Positions 47,860-59,872 of a stretch of DNA of 64,000 bases are shown one piece after another. Source of the DNA: Xanthostigma xanthostigma (Eukaryota > Arthropoda > Insecta > Raphidioptera > Raphidiidae); NCBI GenBank assembly GCA_963575645.1, contig OY754465.1, forward strand, positions 48,014,401 through 48,078,400, written 5' to 3'. The notes under the pieces are model-generated. The model was not told the DNA's origin, searched no databases, and saw only the letters and a program-made list of their open reading frames with translations. The stretch's first letter is position 1. The number at the start of each line of letters is the position of its first letter. The translations under genes were made by a program, and so were the position numbers.

Positions 47860-48590
47860 GTCTAGAACTTCCAAAGCAAAAAAATAAGTTAAATGTCATC
47901 TTTAGATCAATAATTCTACGTTATTTGTCCATTTCTTGCATTGATAGTCCGGGGATGATATTGTTTTTGAAAAAGGCTGTTTTAAATATTATATCTATAG
48001 GGTATCATTTAAGCTATCACCAATTTAATTAGTTTTGTGTTTCTTAAATAATAGGGTTTGTCCTCAAAATAGTAGATCTGTCACCAAAATGTAGTCACCA
48101 AACAATGCAAAATATATAGTAGCGGTAATCATAGTTTGTTTTTTTCTACTTCGACTAAAAAGTTATTCAAACTCAATCAAGGATTCTAGATAAATAGTTT
48201 TCATCTTTAGTAAATCATAAAAAATGTCCAATGAATTAATGAAATAATTTTCCTAAGATAATGGAAAGCGTTATAATAATAGTCATGGTCAAATCTGTTG
48301 ATTTAACAAGTTTTCCTATGTCATTTTTGTTTCTATTTCCCCTTTATAAAGTAGTATGTAATATTTTAAATCTGGTATAAACAAGTACCTAGTTAAAGTC
48401 AACAACCTTTACGGTCGCGGTGAGGTCTCATCACTTCTAAGTGAATTTGTACATAATTTGTCGATATAACAAGTGCTAGTGTACAAAAGCGTTTGTTTTA
48501 CAGACGTATTAGCCGACCTTCATATTTTAAATAAACAGCATTGACCTATAACTTATTGTACAACAGTTATAAATACAATATATTTTTATA

Positions 48591-48975
48591 CATGGTGGAT
48601 TTTTAAAACCCTAACACCCTTTTATTTCGTAAAGGAGGGATTTCGAAAAAAAAGTTTCGGATAAAAGTTGCTGGGAATCAAGGGGAAAGCTCTTGGTGTG
48701 GCTTTTTTCATTTGGAGAAAGCGCCTCCACTTTTTTAAATAGGAACCCATATCGAAAGATGTTTCATACAAAAGTTATTTTCTTTGACCTAAAGAACAAT
48801 AATCCGAGAAAAACTATTTAAAAAACTGGTGGTGACCAATTCATATCTCGGAGGTGCCTCTACCAACTGAAAAAAAAACTACACCAATGTTCTTCCCCCT
48901 TTTGCCCGAAACTTTTTTTCGAACATCCTTCCTCTCCGAAGTAAAAGGGTGTTCGAGTTTTAAAAATTCAGTCTG
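48591..48975. mobile_element. Mariner-like MITE, 385 bp
   Basis: The ends CATGGTGGATTTTTAAAACC and the inverse GTTTTAAAAATTCAGTCTG match loosely outside and closely inside for about 85 bp (ACACCCTTTTA, TTTCGAAAAAAAAGTTTCGG). TA lies on both sides (48589-48590, 48976-48977). Confidence 0.7.
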
Positions 48976-49102
48976 TATAAATAATACATAATATGATACC
49001 GTGAGTATTCGAAGTTCGCTAAAGACGACTGGTGAGAGGAGTACTCATTTACGAAAATCGGATGTACTTGTCGGTACTCAAACGGAACGTAATCTAGATA
49101 TA

Positions 49103-49606
49103 CAGGGTGTCCCACGACATGACTGCCATATCCTGGGACTGTTGCTGGGGTGATTTTAAATCAAAAATATCTAATGAACATATACCCGGAACGCTATCCC
49201 AACTGAGCTGGAAGCATTTGAAATAAGTAAGTCCACTGCATGTATTAGGTTCGGCTGTTGGTTTTGTTTTTATTACAAAGACCAGGTCATTGCTGGTCAC
49301 CATTAGTATTTATTCGTGCTGATCCTGTGATTCTTCGCAGAGCTACCACTTCAATTCTAAGAAGAGCTAGACTATGTATACAGCAACTGGGTGGACATTT
49401 TGAGCAGCTAATTCAATAAAGCGATTTCTTTTTAAATGGTTTTTAAATTAGTATAGGGAATTCCTACTACTACTTATCTAAAATTTTGTGCTTCTAGCTC
49501 AGTTAGGATAGCGTTCCGGGTATATGTTCATTAGAAATGTTTGACTTGAAATCACCCCAGCAATACAGTCCCAGGCTATGGCAGTCATAGTCATTGGGAC
49601 ACCCTG
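49103..49606. mobile_element. Mariner-like MITE with ~110-bp inverted ends
   Basis: CAGGGTGTCCCACGACATGA at the left and CATTGGGACACCCTG at the right, flanked by TA on both sides. The arms stay alignable through GAACATATACCCGGAACGCT and its inverse. No transposase in the centre. Confidence 0.88.
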
Positions 49607-50161
49607 TATAGCACATACAGTTTTGACGTCCGCGTCAGTGGGATGGCGGAGAATCGGACCAAAATTTCTCCATATTTCATATTATTCTGAACAATTTGGT
49701 ATTTATTTTTTCCATTCTTTAGACGTACTTATTATTTATACTGATTCGATAATTTTCTTCTAATAAAAATACGAATTTAGTTCAAATAATTCAGAAAAAT
49801 TTAAATACAAATAGATTTCGACATAATATTCTCAATTAGAGGTGTGGTTACTAGTTACCCATTCAAAATTATTTTTATACAGGGTTCATTAGTTATTATT
49901 GTTACAACGTGACTATTAGATTTTACAAGAATAATTTAAAAGGCTAAATCTATAAATTTCGGTACATGCATCTTGCATTTAATAAAATTAGATTGTTGTT
50001 TAATAGACAATATATTGAAGGTAGCTGATGTTTCTTAAAATGAAAGTTTTCAATCATTGCAGATTATGCAGTCAATGGCAAAAATAAAAAAAATATATAT
50101 ATTCGTACATTATTCATAGACTTTTGTAGCAAATTCTATTTCAATTTAATAGGTACTATTA

Positions 50162-50449
50162 TTATAGTATAATGATCAAATTTTTCAAAAATATTGTAAA
50201 AACTAAAGAAAAAATATATGTTTGCCCTAAATCCATTCCCCACTTGTGGAGTGGAATGGTAAAGCTTTTGCCTACAACAAATTCGTTCGAGGGCTGTGTT
50301 TCAAAACCGTATACCTTTACTTCTTTTGTTAAATATGTATTTTCGTTTAACAAGGTTCTGCGCTTTAGCCCCTCATACATGGTTAAATCGATGACATTTA
50401 ACAAACGATTAGGTATATTAATAATTGCTATATTTTGCATAATATGCAA
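50162..50449 (-). other. Unassigned ORF, possible exon
   Basis: A 95-codon ORF whose middle (VKVYGFETQPSNEFVVGKSF) has a normal globular composition in an AT-rich setting. A weak acceptor (AAATATAG|CAATTATT) precedes NIPNRLLNVID; no convincing donor follows. No family was recognised with confidence. Confidence 0.25.
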
Positions 50450-51179
50450 TAATTAATTATTGTTCTATAAAATAATGTATGTAATTAGTATTTTCACAAA
50501 AGTCAATCACTGCCATTTCCGATAATTATTTCAAAAAGGTGCGGTAAAAACACGTGACAATTCGTGTCTTTAATTAGCTTCAATAGCTATGCTACTAATT
50601 ATAATTACTATGCTTAAGCAATAACAAATGCATATTTATTGTATAATAAATTGGGATTTAAAAGAAAAAAAATAGTCTGGCGATATCGTTCTAGCATGAT
50701 TACTGAGGTTGAGTAGGTTATAGGCAAGTAATCAAATTGTTTTAGATATGGTTAGTAACATATTATCAGGGACGTATTTGTGAAAAGAGTACCTACTGGC
50801 CCGGGGGGCGAATTTCCATTTGCCGCGTATTCAACAAGAAACACTACTGTCTCCAAGCAAGCACGATTTTGTAATCGAACATTAACTTACATAAAAAACT
50901 TTTTAAAACAAGCTTTTATTGAAATAGTAGTGTAGTATACTAAAAAGGAAAAAATTATTTTTAATAATATAGGTCCAAATTTATAAAAGCGTGGGTTGGA
51001 AACTCTGTGATTGTTTATTAGTCACAACCCAGGATTAAGTGTAATATTTGTACGGATTTTTCAAATTAAAATTTACAGTATCCGGGTGAAGCGGGGCGGG
51101 TAGCGTATTGATATTGTCACGTGGTGCCATAGCACCGCGACAATTTTTTAATATTAGCATAAAATTATTATAAAAAAAA

Positions 51180-51330
51180 ATATAAATAAGGAAATCTTAA
51201 GTCACTAAATTCGCGGGTATTTGCATGCGCGGTACGATTTGGATCGCGAGGCTTGGACTTATAAACATAAGTGTGTCTATCGTGTGATCCAGTCGGCTGA
51301 CTCTAAAAACGCGGTATCTGTGATTTCAAA
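51180..51330. promoter_or_regulatory. Local GC/CpG-rich patch, possible promoter or decayed repeat
   Basis: ATTCGCGGGTATTTGCATGC, GCGCGGTACGATTTGGATCG and AACGCGGTATCTGTGATTTC stand out against about 30 percent GC surroundings. There is no linked gene on either strand that I can support. Confidence 0.15.
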
Positions 51331-51390
51331 AGTGAAAAGTGACAAACAATAGTTGTTAGGTTTGAAATAATTAAAATCAATATTGATTAG

Positions 51391-51594
51391 TTACGGAAAA
51401 ATAACAAACATTAAGTTGTTTTCCGGGATTCGAGGTGGTCGCACGAAAAGGACGCTCATGGAATAAACCACAGAATCATCTTCAAGCTGCTTCTCCAAGC
51501 AAATTTTAGACTTCATTGTACTACAATGAAGTGCTTCACTACCCGTAATCATCCACGAATTATGTAAAGTATGAATAGAATAAGTAATGTTCAT
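51391..51594 (-). other. Unassigned ORF, possible exon
   Basis: 67 codons ending VLFVRPPRIPENNLMFVIFP. It contains a 10-bp hairpin (ACTTCATTGT/ACAATGAAGT). No splice partner or family recognised; it could be transposon DNA. Confidence 0.15.
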
Positions 51595-53312
51595 GTGTAA
51601 GTAAAGTACTCTTCAAAAAGGTATGAAGCTCACGCCTAGTTTTTTTTCTCTTTCACGTATTTTTTTTTAAATTTAAGCAATTTTATTAAATGTACTTCCC
51701 TAGATAATTAAGTGATCACCTTGTCAGGGTTCTACCCCCAGCTCCTAATTGTTAGTCATGATCAAACCATATTGTTAATCCTAAGAATGTTATTGCTCAA
51801 ACCATATTGTTAATCGTAAGAATGTATTTTGTAAATCAAACTTCCTTGTACCTTATCACCGTCACGTTTTGAAGTGATTATTAAATATAATTGTTATCGA
51901 TCAACTGCATATTCTTTTCTTAGTTACAATACTGCACAAGTTTCTCAGAATGGTCGAGGAAGTGGTGCTGTACCCTCTCTGATCACTATGGGCCCAAAAT
52001 AACACCGGTACCGCCCAAACAATCCACCTTTTTGAGAAATCTGTCCGTCTTTTCCTTTTTATTTTATTCACAGGTGGGAATGGACCTACGTTACCCGAAA
52101 ACCTTCCACTGCCGCGCTACAATATATAGCCTATCAAAAATTCGTCGAAATCCGTTCAGCGGTTTAAAGGCGAATAAACACAAATAAACACACAGTTGCA
52201 GCGTTTCACTTTCATTATTATCCGTATATTTCATCCGTCGTAACCATGCACCGATATCACCGAGAAGCCAGAGTACGAGGAAAACTTTGTAGGGGATAAT
52301 TTCAGAAACTACTGAACCGATTTAAATTATAGTTTTGCTTTAGTTAGAGCATAGGCTATATTAAGTAATAACATATTATAATTTTGGTTTGAGTAAGTAC
52401 CTACCCTATACATGCAAATCTATCTCTAAAACTTTTGTAAATGCAAAACAATTGAATCTATTTCTATATTGAACTTTAAAGGTGCAACTTTAATTTAACA
52501 TTATAAGGAATATTTTTAATATATCGCATTCATATAGGTCCTTGCGGATTACGGATTTAACAGAATATTACCGATTTATGATAATATTTAGAAAAAGTCG
52601 TGTGAATGACGTACTGTCATCCATTTATTTATTCACGTTGTAATATTGAATGATTGGTGTTAAGAGTGAATGTAAAAACATGCAGAAATTTGTGGGCGTG
52701 GTAGTAAGTTAAAGGATCTGGCAATCCCTTTGTTTCTAGTTCATGTTTTGCATTACAGGCAATAACAGTTAATAAAATGTTGAAGGTCAAGAAGTAAATC
52801 GCGCTTTTTATTTAAAAAAAATACACAAATAAATAACTGCGTTTACAGGTTATTTATCATACGGACACTTGATGGTTTTCAAATGTACTTAAAAATTTAT
52901 AATAATGACGCTTTTCTTTTTTGAAAAAATACTACCATATCTGTTAGGGTTCCTGATTGTTATAATATTGTAATAATTTTATTATAATAATTAATCAAAT
53001 TATTGGCACAATTTGAAAGATAATTTTGTTTGTTTTTATAAAATAAAATTACAATAAAAAAGATAAAATATAAGAATAAATAAACTGTACGTTATAATAG
53101 ATGTGAGCGAACTTATATTTCATGAAATAAGTGAATTTTACAAGAATGTATGGACGGTGGAGATAAGGATGACAATTACTGAAAAAGTAGTCATCTAGAA
53201 ACATTCAATAGTGTTAATATGAGATTAGTCATTGTAAAGTGAAGTAAACTACAGGCCAAAGACAAAAGTCACGTCAACCATTGAAAAAAGTGAAGTATAT
53301 GGAAGTAGCAAA
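51595..53312. other. Intergenic with retroelement/Helitron fragments
   Basis: ATTCGTCGAAATCCGTTCAG followed by CGGTTTAAAGGCGAATAAAC (about 52137-52185) and AACTACTGAACCGATTTAAA (about 52308) are phrases of common insect LINE/Helitron repeats. A 38-bp near-direct repeat (CTCAAACCATATTGTTAATC) occurs at 51764 and 51795. No gene. Confidence 0.45.
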
Positions 53313-53349
53313 ATTTATTTTGCTGGTTATATTAACCAGCAAAATAAAT
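53313..53349. repeat. Perfect 17-bp stem hairpin
   Basis: ATTTATTTTGCTGGTTA and its exact inverse are separated by TAT. No T tract or gene is nearby that would make it a terminator. Confidence 0.85.
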
Positions 53350-53513
53350 CGTGAAGCACTGAAACCGCATGAGATGTAAATTTATATAATTTTGACAGTT
53401 CGTTAAACTTAATTAAAAATCACTAAGTGATTAGTTTAAAAAATTCGAGTTTTTAAAATTTATTTTTGTTTACAACTCTCGTAAATATAATTTTTTCAAT
53501 TGTTTGGTGATAC

Positions 53514-53933
53514 TTAAGAGTATTCGTCCCTGCAAATACCCCCTGCACCCTTCATCTCAAATCTTTTCCCCTCGCCTAAAAACGGTTCGCGCTCTCCCGA
53601 CGCTATTTTTAAAGCTAGAGGGTTCTGGTAAACGCCAAATGAAAGACAAAGAATCAGACTACAGATCCTTCAGGCGAATTTTTTGAAAAACAGTTTCGCT
53701 TACGTGTGAAATATTACGTAACTTATTATTTTTTCAAAAGGTTTTTTCAGGAATTTTTTTTCAAAAAATTCGCCTGAAGGATCTGTAGTCTGATTCTTTG
53801 TCTTTCATTTGGCGTTTACCAGAACCCTCCAGCTTTAAAAATAGCGTCGGGAGAGCGCGAACCGTTTTTAGGCGAGGGGAAAAGATTTGAGATGAAAGGT
53901 GCAGGGGGTATTTGCAGGGACGAATACTCTTAA
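53514..53933. mobile_element. Foldback MITE, ~420 bp, with TTAA at both ends
   Basis: The arms of about 180 bp are almost perfect inverted copies, starting TTAAGAGTATTCGTCCCTGC and ending with its inverse. TTAA at 53514-53517 and 53930-53933 fits a piggyBac-type target. The short spacer is AT-rich. ORFs inside read the same arm twice. Confidence 0.88.
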
Positions 53934-54289
53934 CTTTTTTTTTGAATATTTAAAATTATTTTACGTCTGTGACATTTATGGCAATGATGTAGGTATTTAA
54001 TATTTTAAAAACAGCGCCTTCAGAATGCGGATGTATATCTTTCTTTGTTTAATATTTTCTTGCTCTAACAACGTTTGGCACATTGTTCCTACAAAACTTG
54101 GTCTTTTTGGAACAGCAGTTCTATCGTAATTTAATGCTATTCGAGAGACACATTTTTAACATTGAGAATGGTTCTCCTTAACTCCATCCTCCATACAACT
54201 ATACAATATTTCGAGTTGAGATTAACAGAAAAGATATTAAATATTATTACCTGCAATTCTTCATAAACTTCGTCAATAAAATTTTAATT

Positions 54290-54621
54290 CTAAAGATGTG
54301 TGACAACAATTTCATCATCGATATCATCTTTTTCGTCGTCGGTTTCTTCGACCAGATTTGGATTGGCTTTGATTTCAGCTTCGGCCGCTTTTGGATCTTC
54401 TGACATTCTCTTCTGTCGTCTGACTTTGCGCACGTGCAAGATCTCAACAATGACGTAGCCGATGACGCCTGCCAGCAGAACGGTCAGCATAACGTAGAGC
54501 TTTTGCCGCGCACACAGGTGAGTCGAATATGCGTATGCAATGACGAAACCCGCCGACTCCCACAAACGGTAATTTGAAAACGCCGCCTCTTTGTTTCGTC
54601 TGAACAGAGTTCCGTATAGAC
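54290..54621 (-). CDS. unc-93: UNC-93-like protein, last coding exon
   Basis: The acceptor TCTTTTCAG lies just before 54621; the exon enters in phase 1, so the first codon (Gly) is shared with the upstream exon. It encodes GLYGTLFRRNKEAAFSNYRL, then a membrane helix, a short loop with Cys-Ala-Arg, another helix (LYVMLTVLLAGVIGYVIVEI) and a charged tail ending DDEIVVTHL at the TAG 54290-54292. These are the final two transmembrane helices of UNC-93/UNC93A-family major-facilitator-like proteins (about 500 residues, 12 helices; nematode UNC-93 works with potassium channels). The end VTHL fits a class I PDZ ligand. No other exon was found to the right, so the preceding intron probably exceeds 9 kb. 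A good donor (TGCAG|GTAATA) lies at about 54251, after the stop. Confidence 0.92.
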
Positions 54622-54799
54622 CTGAAAAGATACATGATTTGTTTATTAAAGAGAATAGGTTAATTTTTGCAATGAAACGGTCGATTGAGTGAGCCATTTT
54701 CCTGAAGTACGAAAAGTTTTTAAAAGCGCTAGTAGAGTAGCGGGAACAAACATTAAAATGATTGCATTTGTCACAAAATTAAAATTTGCTAACGGCGAA

Positions 54800-55935
54800 G
54801 ACAAAAACTCGGTCGCAGTGCCAAACCCTTTCGACAATATAGAGTATTTGCTAAGACAGGCTTTATTATATAGACCAGTGATTCCCAAAGGGGTCTATAT
54901 CGACCCCCAGGGGTCGACGACAACTTGCAAGGGGTCCATGTCAGCGGGAAAAAAAATTGGGGGTCCATGAAATGAAAATGGGGGTCAACGATAGTGAATC
55001 TCCTAACAAAAAAAGAAACAAACTGGACATCGTTAACCGAAGAGATTTAAGATTTAATCTAACTAAATTGATGCCAAATGTTGAAAATTTATTATTAAAG
55101 CATCAGGTTCATCCCTCACACTAAAATCATTTATTTTTTGCTTAGTTATTTTATGTAACAGAAAGTAAATTTTAATTTGATTCGTTTAATTTGAATCTAA
55201 TTAATAAATGTATAAAACTAAACATTTCACTACCGTTATAAATTTAAATCATTCAAAGTGAGTAGCACTATAGCGGTTGTCAAAAATACATTTGAAATTA
55301 ATGAATTTGCAAAAAATCAATATCAAATAAGCAGGGGGTCTACCCAAAACAGAAAAACAGGGCAAGTGGTCTAGGAGACAAAAAAGTTTGGGAACCTCTG
55401 ATATAGACTTAAAATTTCTTTTTGGACAAAATAAAAAATGCATCCCTTCAGAATATTTTTTACTTGATTTCAATATTAATATCAATCTATACATTTGCAC
55501 TAAATTAAATACACTCTTGCGTTAAGTACTTTTCATATCAGCAAACTATGGTTTTCTTAAAAGTTGTAAGTCCGGTCCTTTCGGGCCGATTTTATACATT
55601 TTAACAGCATATTTTAATCTTTACCAAAGGGTTATATTTCAAATTTGAAACGATTCAGAGATTTTTCCGAATTTTTAGGCTCAATTTTTTCCCCCGAATG
55701 GGCCCATTTTAAATAAGCTTACTGGGGTGATGGATATTTAGTCTTTCAAGAGTTATCGTACTAACATTTTCAAAAATGGTGCCAAGTTGTTCAGGAGATA
55801 TTGAAACGTCAAGAAATTTTGGCCCGACCCCTAGGTCCTGCTATTCAACAGTGCAAATGCTTTATGGCAATTACACTAATAATGTAGCAACGTTAAAACG
55901 CTGGCTATCTTGTAATTTAAAAATGTCAGGGAGAA
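54800..55935. repeat. Dispersed repeat, copy 2, split by a hAT insertion
   Basis: GGTCGCAGTGCCAAACCC at 54811 and, after the hAT element, ATGCATCCCTTCAGAATA (55438) and CGACCCCTAGGTCCTGCTAT ... GGCAATTACACTAATAATG (55826-55885) match 28384-28560 and 29337-29410. Confidence 0.65.
54876..55400. mobile_element. Non-autonomous hAT element, 525 bp
   Basis: It begins CAGTGATTCCCAAAGGGGTC and ends GTTTGGGAACCTCTG, flanked by a perfect ATATAGAC duplication (54868-54875, 55401-55408). The GACCCCCAGGGGTCGACG block is shared with 22120-22381. Confidence 0.92.
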
Positions 55936-56878
55936 AAAATTAAATGATTGACATAATTATTTTATAGCGGCATTTTAAAATGGATTATATTAAAAGTTCT
56001 AAATTATTATAAGTTTGACACTTTTTCCAGAATAAAAAATGGATCAAATATATTTAAAAAAACGTTGGTAATAATAACTAACGAATTTTTGTATAAGCAT
56101 AACAAAGAGAGATTATAATTTTCAAATTAGTTTACGAACAATATCAATTATAACCTATATTAATAATTAATAGTTTATTATTTATTTCTGTAGGTGTATG
56201 TCGCGGGCTGCACTGTGTGACTTTATACGTTTAAAAACTGGAATCACTATTCGCCGGACATATTTAGATTTTGCGTAAGTAAGTACTTTTCACTTCTGTA
56301 GTGTGTAGTTATTTTTTTGTTAAGATATAGTCATAAAGAGTATAAGTGTCCTGTATTTAAATTTTAAATTTAAATGTTATTGAAATGAACAACTGACAAG
56401 TTTCGCTTGCATATTGAAGCATTAACATTTCGAGGAAAAAATTTGTTTGTGCTGCGTATAAATAATTGATTTATATGCATAGTGTTAATTAAAAAAAATC
56501 ATTTTTTTCTGAAAATACCGTGCAAAGTGTAAATGCAATGTTTGTAAACAAACATTTATAATTACCTTGACTACGGAAATTTTGTTAAGGAAAAAACAAT
56601 AAATTTCGTTAATCTTGTGTAAATCTCATTAATTACACATATTTACGATATTCATTGAGACAAAACTATAATATATATGACGGAAAATAATTATTTTTCA
56701 TAAAATGTTTATATAAATCGTACGATATGCAATATTTTTCACTTGAAATGATTATATTATGACAATATTTTTATTAGGTATTTTATTATATTCGTAAAAC
56801 TAAAGCTGTAATATGTGTAGTGGGCTTTAGAAACATAATAATAACGTGATGGGAGATGCGACATTTTATTTTATATGT
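55936..56878. other. Probable UNC-93-like intron DNA, nothing supported
   Basis: AT-rich with no ORF of note. Confidence 0.35.
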
Positions 56879-56882
56879 TAAA

Positions 56883-57230
56883 CTAGCGGTCCGGTCCAGC
56901 TTTGTTCGGATTTGTCGATTGCCTATTAAAGATAGACATATTATGCTGCATCGGATTTTCTTATAGAATGATTTGCAGGGGGCGTTATCATATATTTATT
57001 AAGAATAGCCGTTATCCGCGATTTCGCACGAGATTGAGACAAAACACGACAGCGACAGCTCCACCGTAGTCTTGCCTCACGGGGCTGCGCCCCGCTCGAC
57101 AGCGACGACAGTAGTGGAGTCGAAGGAGGATGAGATATTGCTTCACATATTTTATTCGAATCACCGCCTCTGCTTTGACCGGCTGTCATAATTATAATAA
57201 TTAGTTGCGTCTTGGCCTTTGCCATACGTT
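56883..57230 (-). mobile_element. Helitron-like element, 3' end on the minus strand
   Basis: Read on the minus strand it ends AGCTGGACCGGACCG-CTAG|T (56883-56886). The GC-rich interior contains CTCACGGGGCTGCGCCCCGC, a strong local hairpin. The 5' end is not certain. Confidence 0.45.
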
Positions 57231-57907
57231 ATAGCTAATAGATTTTAACATTGAAACAAATAGCAAGTGTGAGATAGTAGCTATTATTTTTTGCAAGGTT
57301 AGGAAGTAGATATTTTTATAGATTTTTTGGTATTGTAGACATGTCTTGTTGCATTTTAAATATTACTAAATGTTAATCAATACTAATATAATATTAGGGA
57401 GAATTCTGCCTCGCGGATTTTTCGTATAGGTATATATTCTTTAAAAAAATTCTAAATAGGTATAGGGCGATTTCATTCGGCTACAAAAGTAGTTTTTGCA
57501 AAAACCGACATTAACGCGTATAATTATTATGGTAGGTTATGTGTCTAGTGCAGTGTAATAGAGTAAGATCCCAGAGCCGCCAGACACAACTTATTTTTAA
57601 ATAAATGAAACCTTACGTTTCGAGTAGTGTTTTATGTACTTAGAACGCTTGGCGTACCTCCATCAGGTGAGAAAGGTGAGTAAAAATAAGAGTCACTTAA
57701 TTTAAATTTAAATGGCTGATATTTATATATGTTTTGTAAAATATTACTATAAATTAGTATCCAGTATCGCCAGTCACTTTCCGCTGACCACAACTTCTGA
57801 CAGACGCTTTAAAGCTCAGAGAAAAATTAATGGACTTCACTTATTTTTAAATGCTTGATTTTTATATATGTTATTCAGACAACTATTACAAAATTATATT
57901 TCAACAG
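57231..57907. other. Probable intron DNA, nothing supported
   Basis: CAGAGCCGCCAGACACAACT and CAGTATCGCCAGTCACTTTC around 57570-57780, each followed by similar text (ATGGCTGATATTTATATATG / ATGCTTGATTTTTATATATG), form a loose repeated pair. Confidence 0.35.
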
Positions 57908-58034
57908 CCAGACAAATTGTAATGACCAAACATCCCCCCAGACGTAAAAAATAGTCATAAAGCTCTCGCGCTCATACTAACAGCTGACTATTTTTTACAT
58001 CTGGGGGGATGTTTGGTCATTACAATTTGTCTGG
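57908..58034. repeat. Hairpin with 50-bp arms
   Basis: CCAGACAAATTGTAATGACC... (57908-57957) and its inverse (57985-58034) differ at about one position; the loop is 27 nt. Arms contain CCCCCC/GGGGGG. The right arm adjoins copy 3 of the 'ACGAAAAGTGAAACG' repeat. Confidence 0.88.
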
Positions 58035-58190
58035 CGCGCGAGATATAAGTTTAAGAAACGATTCTACCATTTTTTCCTTTCGACTGCCGGTTGAAGTCGA
58101 AGAGGGGTAAAGCGTTCATTTTTCGTTTGATCCAGGTCAATTTACCTCCCTGGCGCGCTAAAAAAAGTTTCACTTCAAAAATATAATAAA
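58035..58190 (+). repeat. Dispersed repeat family 'ACGAAAAGTGAAACGCTT', copy 3
   Basis: AAACGATTCTACCATTTTTT, CGACTGCCGGTTGAAGTCG and TTTGATCCAGGTCAATTTAC match copies at 30930-31110 and 41661-41900. Confidence 0.65.
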
Positions 58191-58959
58191 ATAGTCGATA
58201 AATAGCAAATAAATTATAAAACAAAACTTTCATTTCATTATAAATAATTAGTTAATTGATTTATGGTCACTAATTTGCATATATTTTCAAGTTCAAGTTT
58301 CAAGGAAACGGATGAAAAAAGTATAATTATTAGTATTTAAATGTAAAATTCACTTTGGTATTAATTAATTTAGATTATTTTTATCAAAGCAGTACATCTT
58401 CAAGGTCTATAAAACGTATGCCTTCGGCAAAATGATGTTTGACAGCTTCTTGTCGATTTTTTCTGAGAACCTTATTAAATTTAATATTAACCTATCGTAT
58501 CTTTATTATATTATGATAGACAACTTATATAATACAATCTGCTTATTTCAAATGATAGTTGGAACTATTTAAACGCAATGAATCGTTGCCCTCATAAAAA
58601 TACAAGCACAGTATAGATGCACAGCTCTAAAACTATCTGAGGTTAAACATTATCACCATTCACGATCATTCAACTGGACTTTTAAAATCGTTTATAGTCA
58701 TATCATATATTATAATTGCTCTAACAAAATCCAACTTAAAATGTAAATATTTACAACTATTTTTCAAATAGCTACTATTGACAAAGATTTCACAAGATAC
58801 TGTAATCCACAAATCATAATTCATTCCATAAGACATACATTTGAAACAAAAGACATAACGAATAGGTAATACCACAGAAAGTCGGAAATGATACTGAGTC
58901 CAAAAGACATATTTTTTGAAAAAAGTCGGTTCGTCTGTGAGCACGGTACATTTCAAACA
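58191..58959. other. Probable intron DNA, nothing supported
   Basis: The 96-codon minus ORF (58666-58956) has an odd Phe/Tyr/Cys-rich composition and no recognisable domain or splice signals. Confidence 0.35.
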
Positions 58960-59215
58960 GCTGGCTGGATCGAAACCAAATTTTCGTAGTAGGTACCTTA
59001 TTTGAAAAGTAAATATGAAGAGCTCTATTATTTTGGGGGAAAAGAGATCAGAGATATATTCTATAAGATTGTTTTTTCTATCATAATGGTATACTTTTCA
59101 TAACTGTTTATTTTTCAATTCAATTTTGCAAGAAAATTTTATAAAATATATATTTTTTTAACTTTGGAGTTTCGTTAATATTTTAAAAATCAGCTATTCT
59201 TTTGTTGTGAAGTAA
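58960..59215 (+). repeat. Short relative of the nested repeat at 15449-18190
   Basis: GGATCGAAACCAAATTTTCG, AATATGAAGAGCTCTATTAT and CAGCTATTCTTTTGTTGTGA line up with 16133-16200 and 18120-18180. Confidence 0.55.
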
Positions 59216-59872
59216 TTTCAGATCTGTCAAAAATAAATGTGTTAGCTGAGAAATGCATGCTAATATTAACGAAAATCAAAATATGTCATCATACAATTAT
59301 ATAATACTAATCGCTACCCGCGTCATTGCACGCATCAATAGAAATTTTATTTTGTTTATTAAAATAGTATGTCAAATGTTTTGTAGTTCAAATGGTTTTG
59401 TCGTCCAATTGACTGGAATTTTCTTTTTATCTTTTAGTTCAATTTTTTACAGAAAATTATTTAAGCATAAACGTATCTGATAAGATTTGGGCGTGTTTAT
59501 ATATTTTTTTATGATATGAAAAAATAAGAAGTAGAGGATTAAGGTTTATTGGTCACGGCAAGTATTTTTTTTTCCGATTGGATCATATTTCATTTGCGTA
59601 TCGTAGTCTAGCACAAACAGGTCATTATTGACGTCACGGCGTAACTACATACAGTTAAATAACAAAAAAATAATTTAAAAGTGGCGTTTAACATTAAATA
59701 GTTTATTGGTTATATTAAAAAAATTAGAAATCGGTTTAAGAATATTTAAACAAATCAACAAAAAGTTAAAAGAATGTCGATTTGCAAATTAAGATAAAAT
59801 GGGTTAGTGTCTTGCTATAGCGTTGAAATTACTCATTAAATTATAGTAAAAAAATTCAATTATACATTATTC
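59216..59872. other. Probable intron DNA, nothing supported
   Basis: No gene or element delimited. Confidence 0.35.

Noticed and set aside
53504-53686. ORF inside the TTAA foldback
   Set aside because: It reads one arm of a non-coding inverted repeat.
54646-54888. Overlapping ORFs on both strands upstream of the UNC-93-like exon
   Set aside because: They span the intron boundary and the start of a dispersed repeat with a hAT insertion; no family match.
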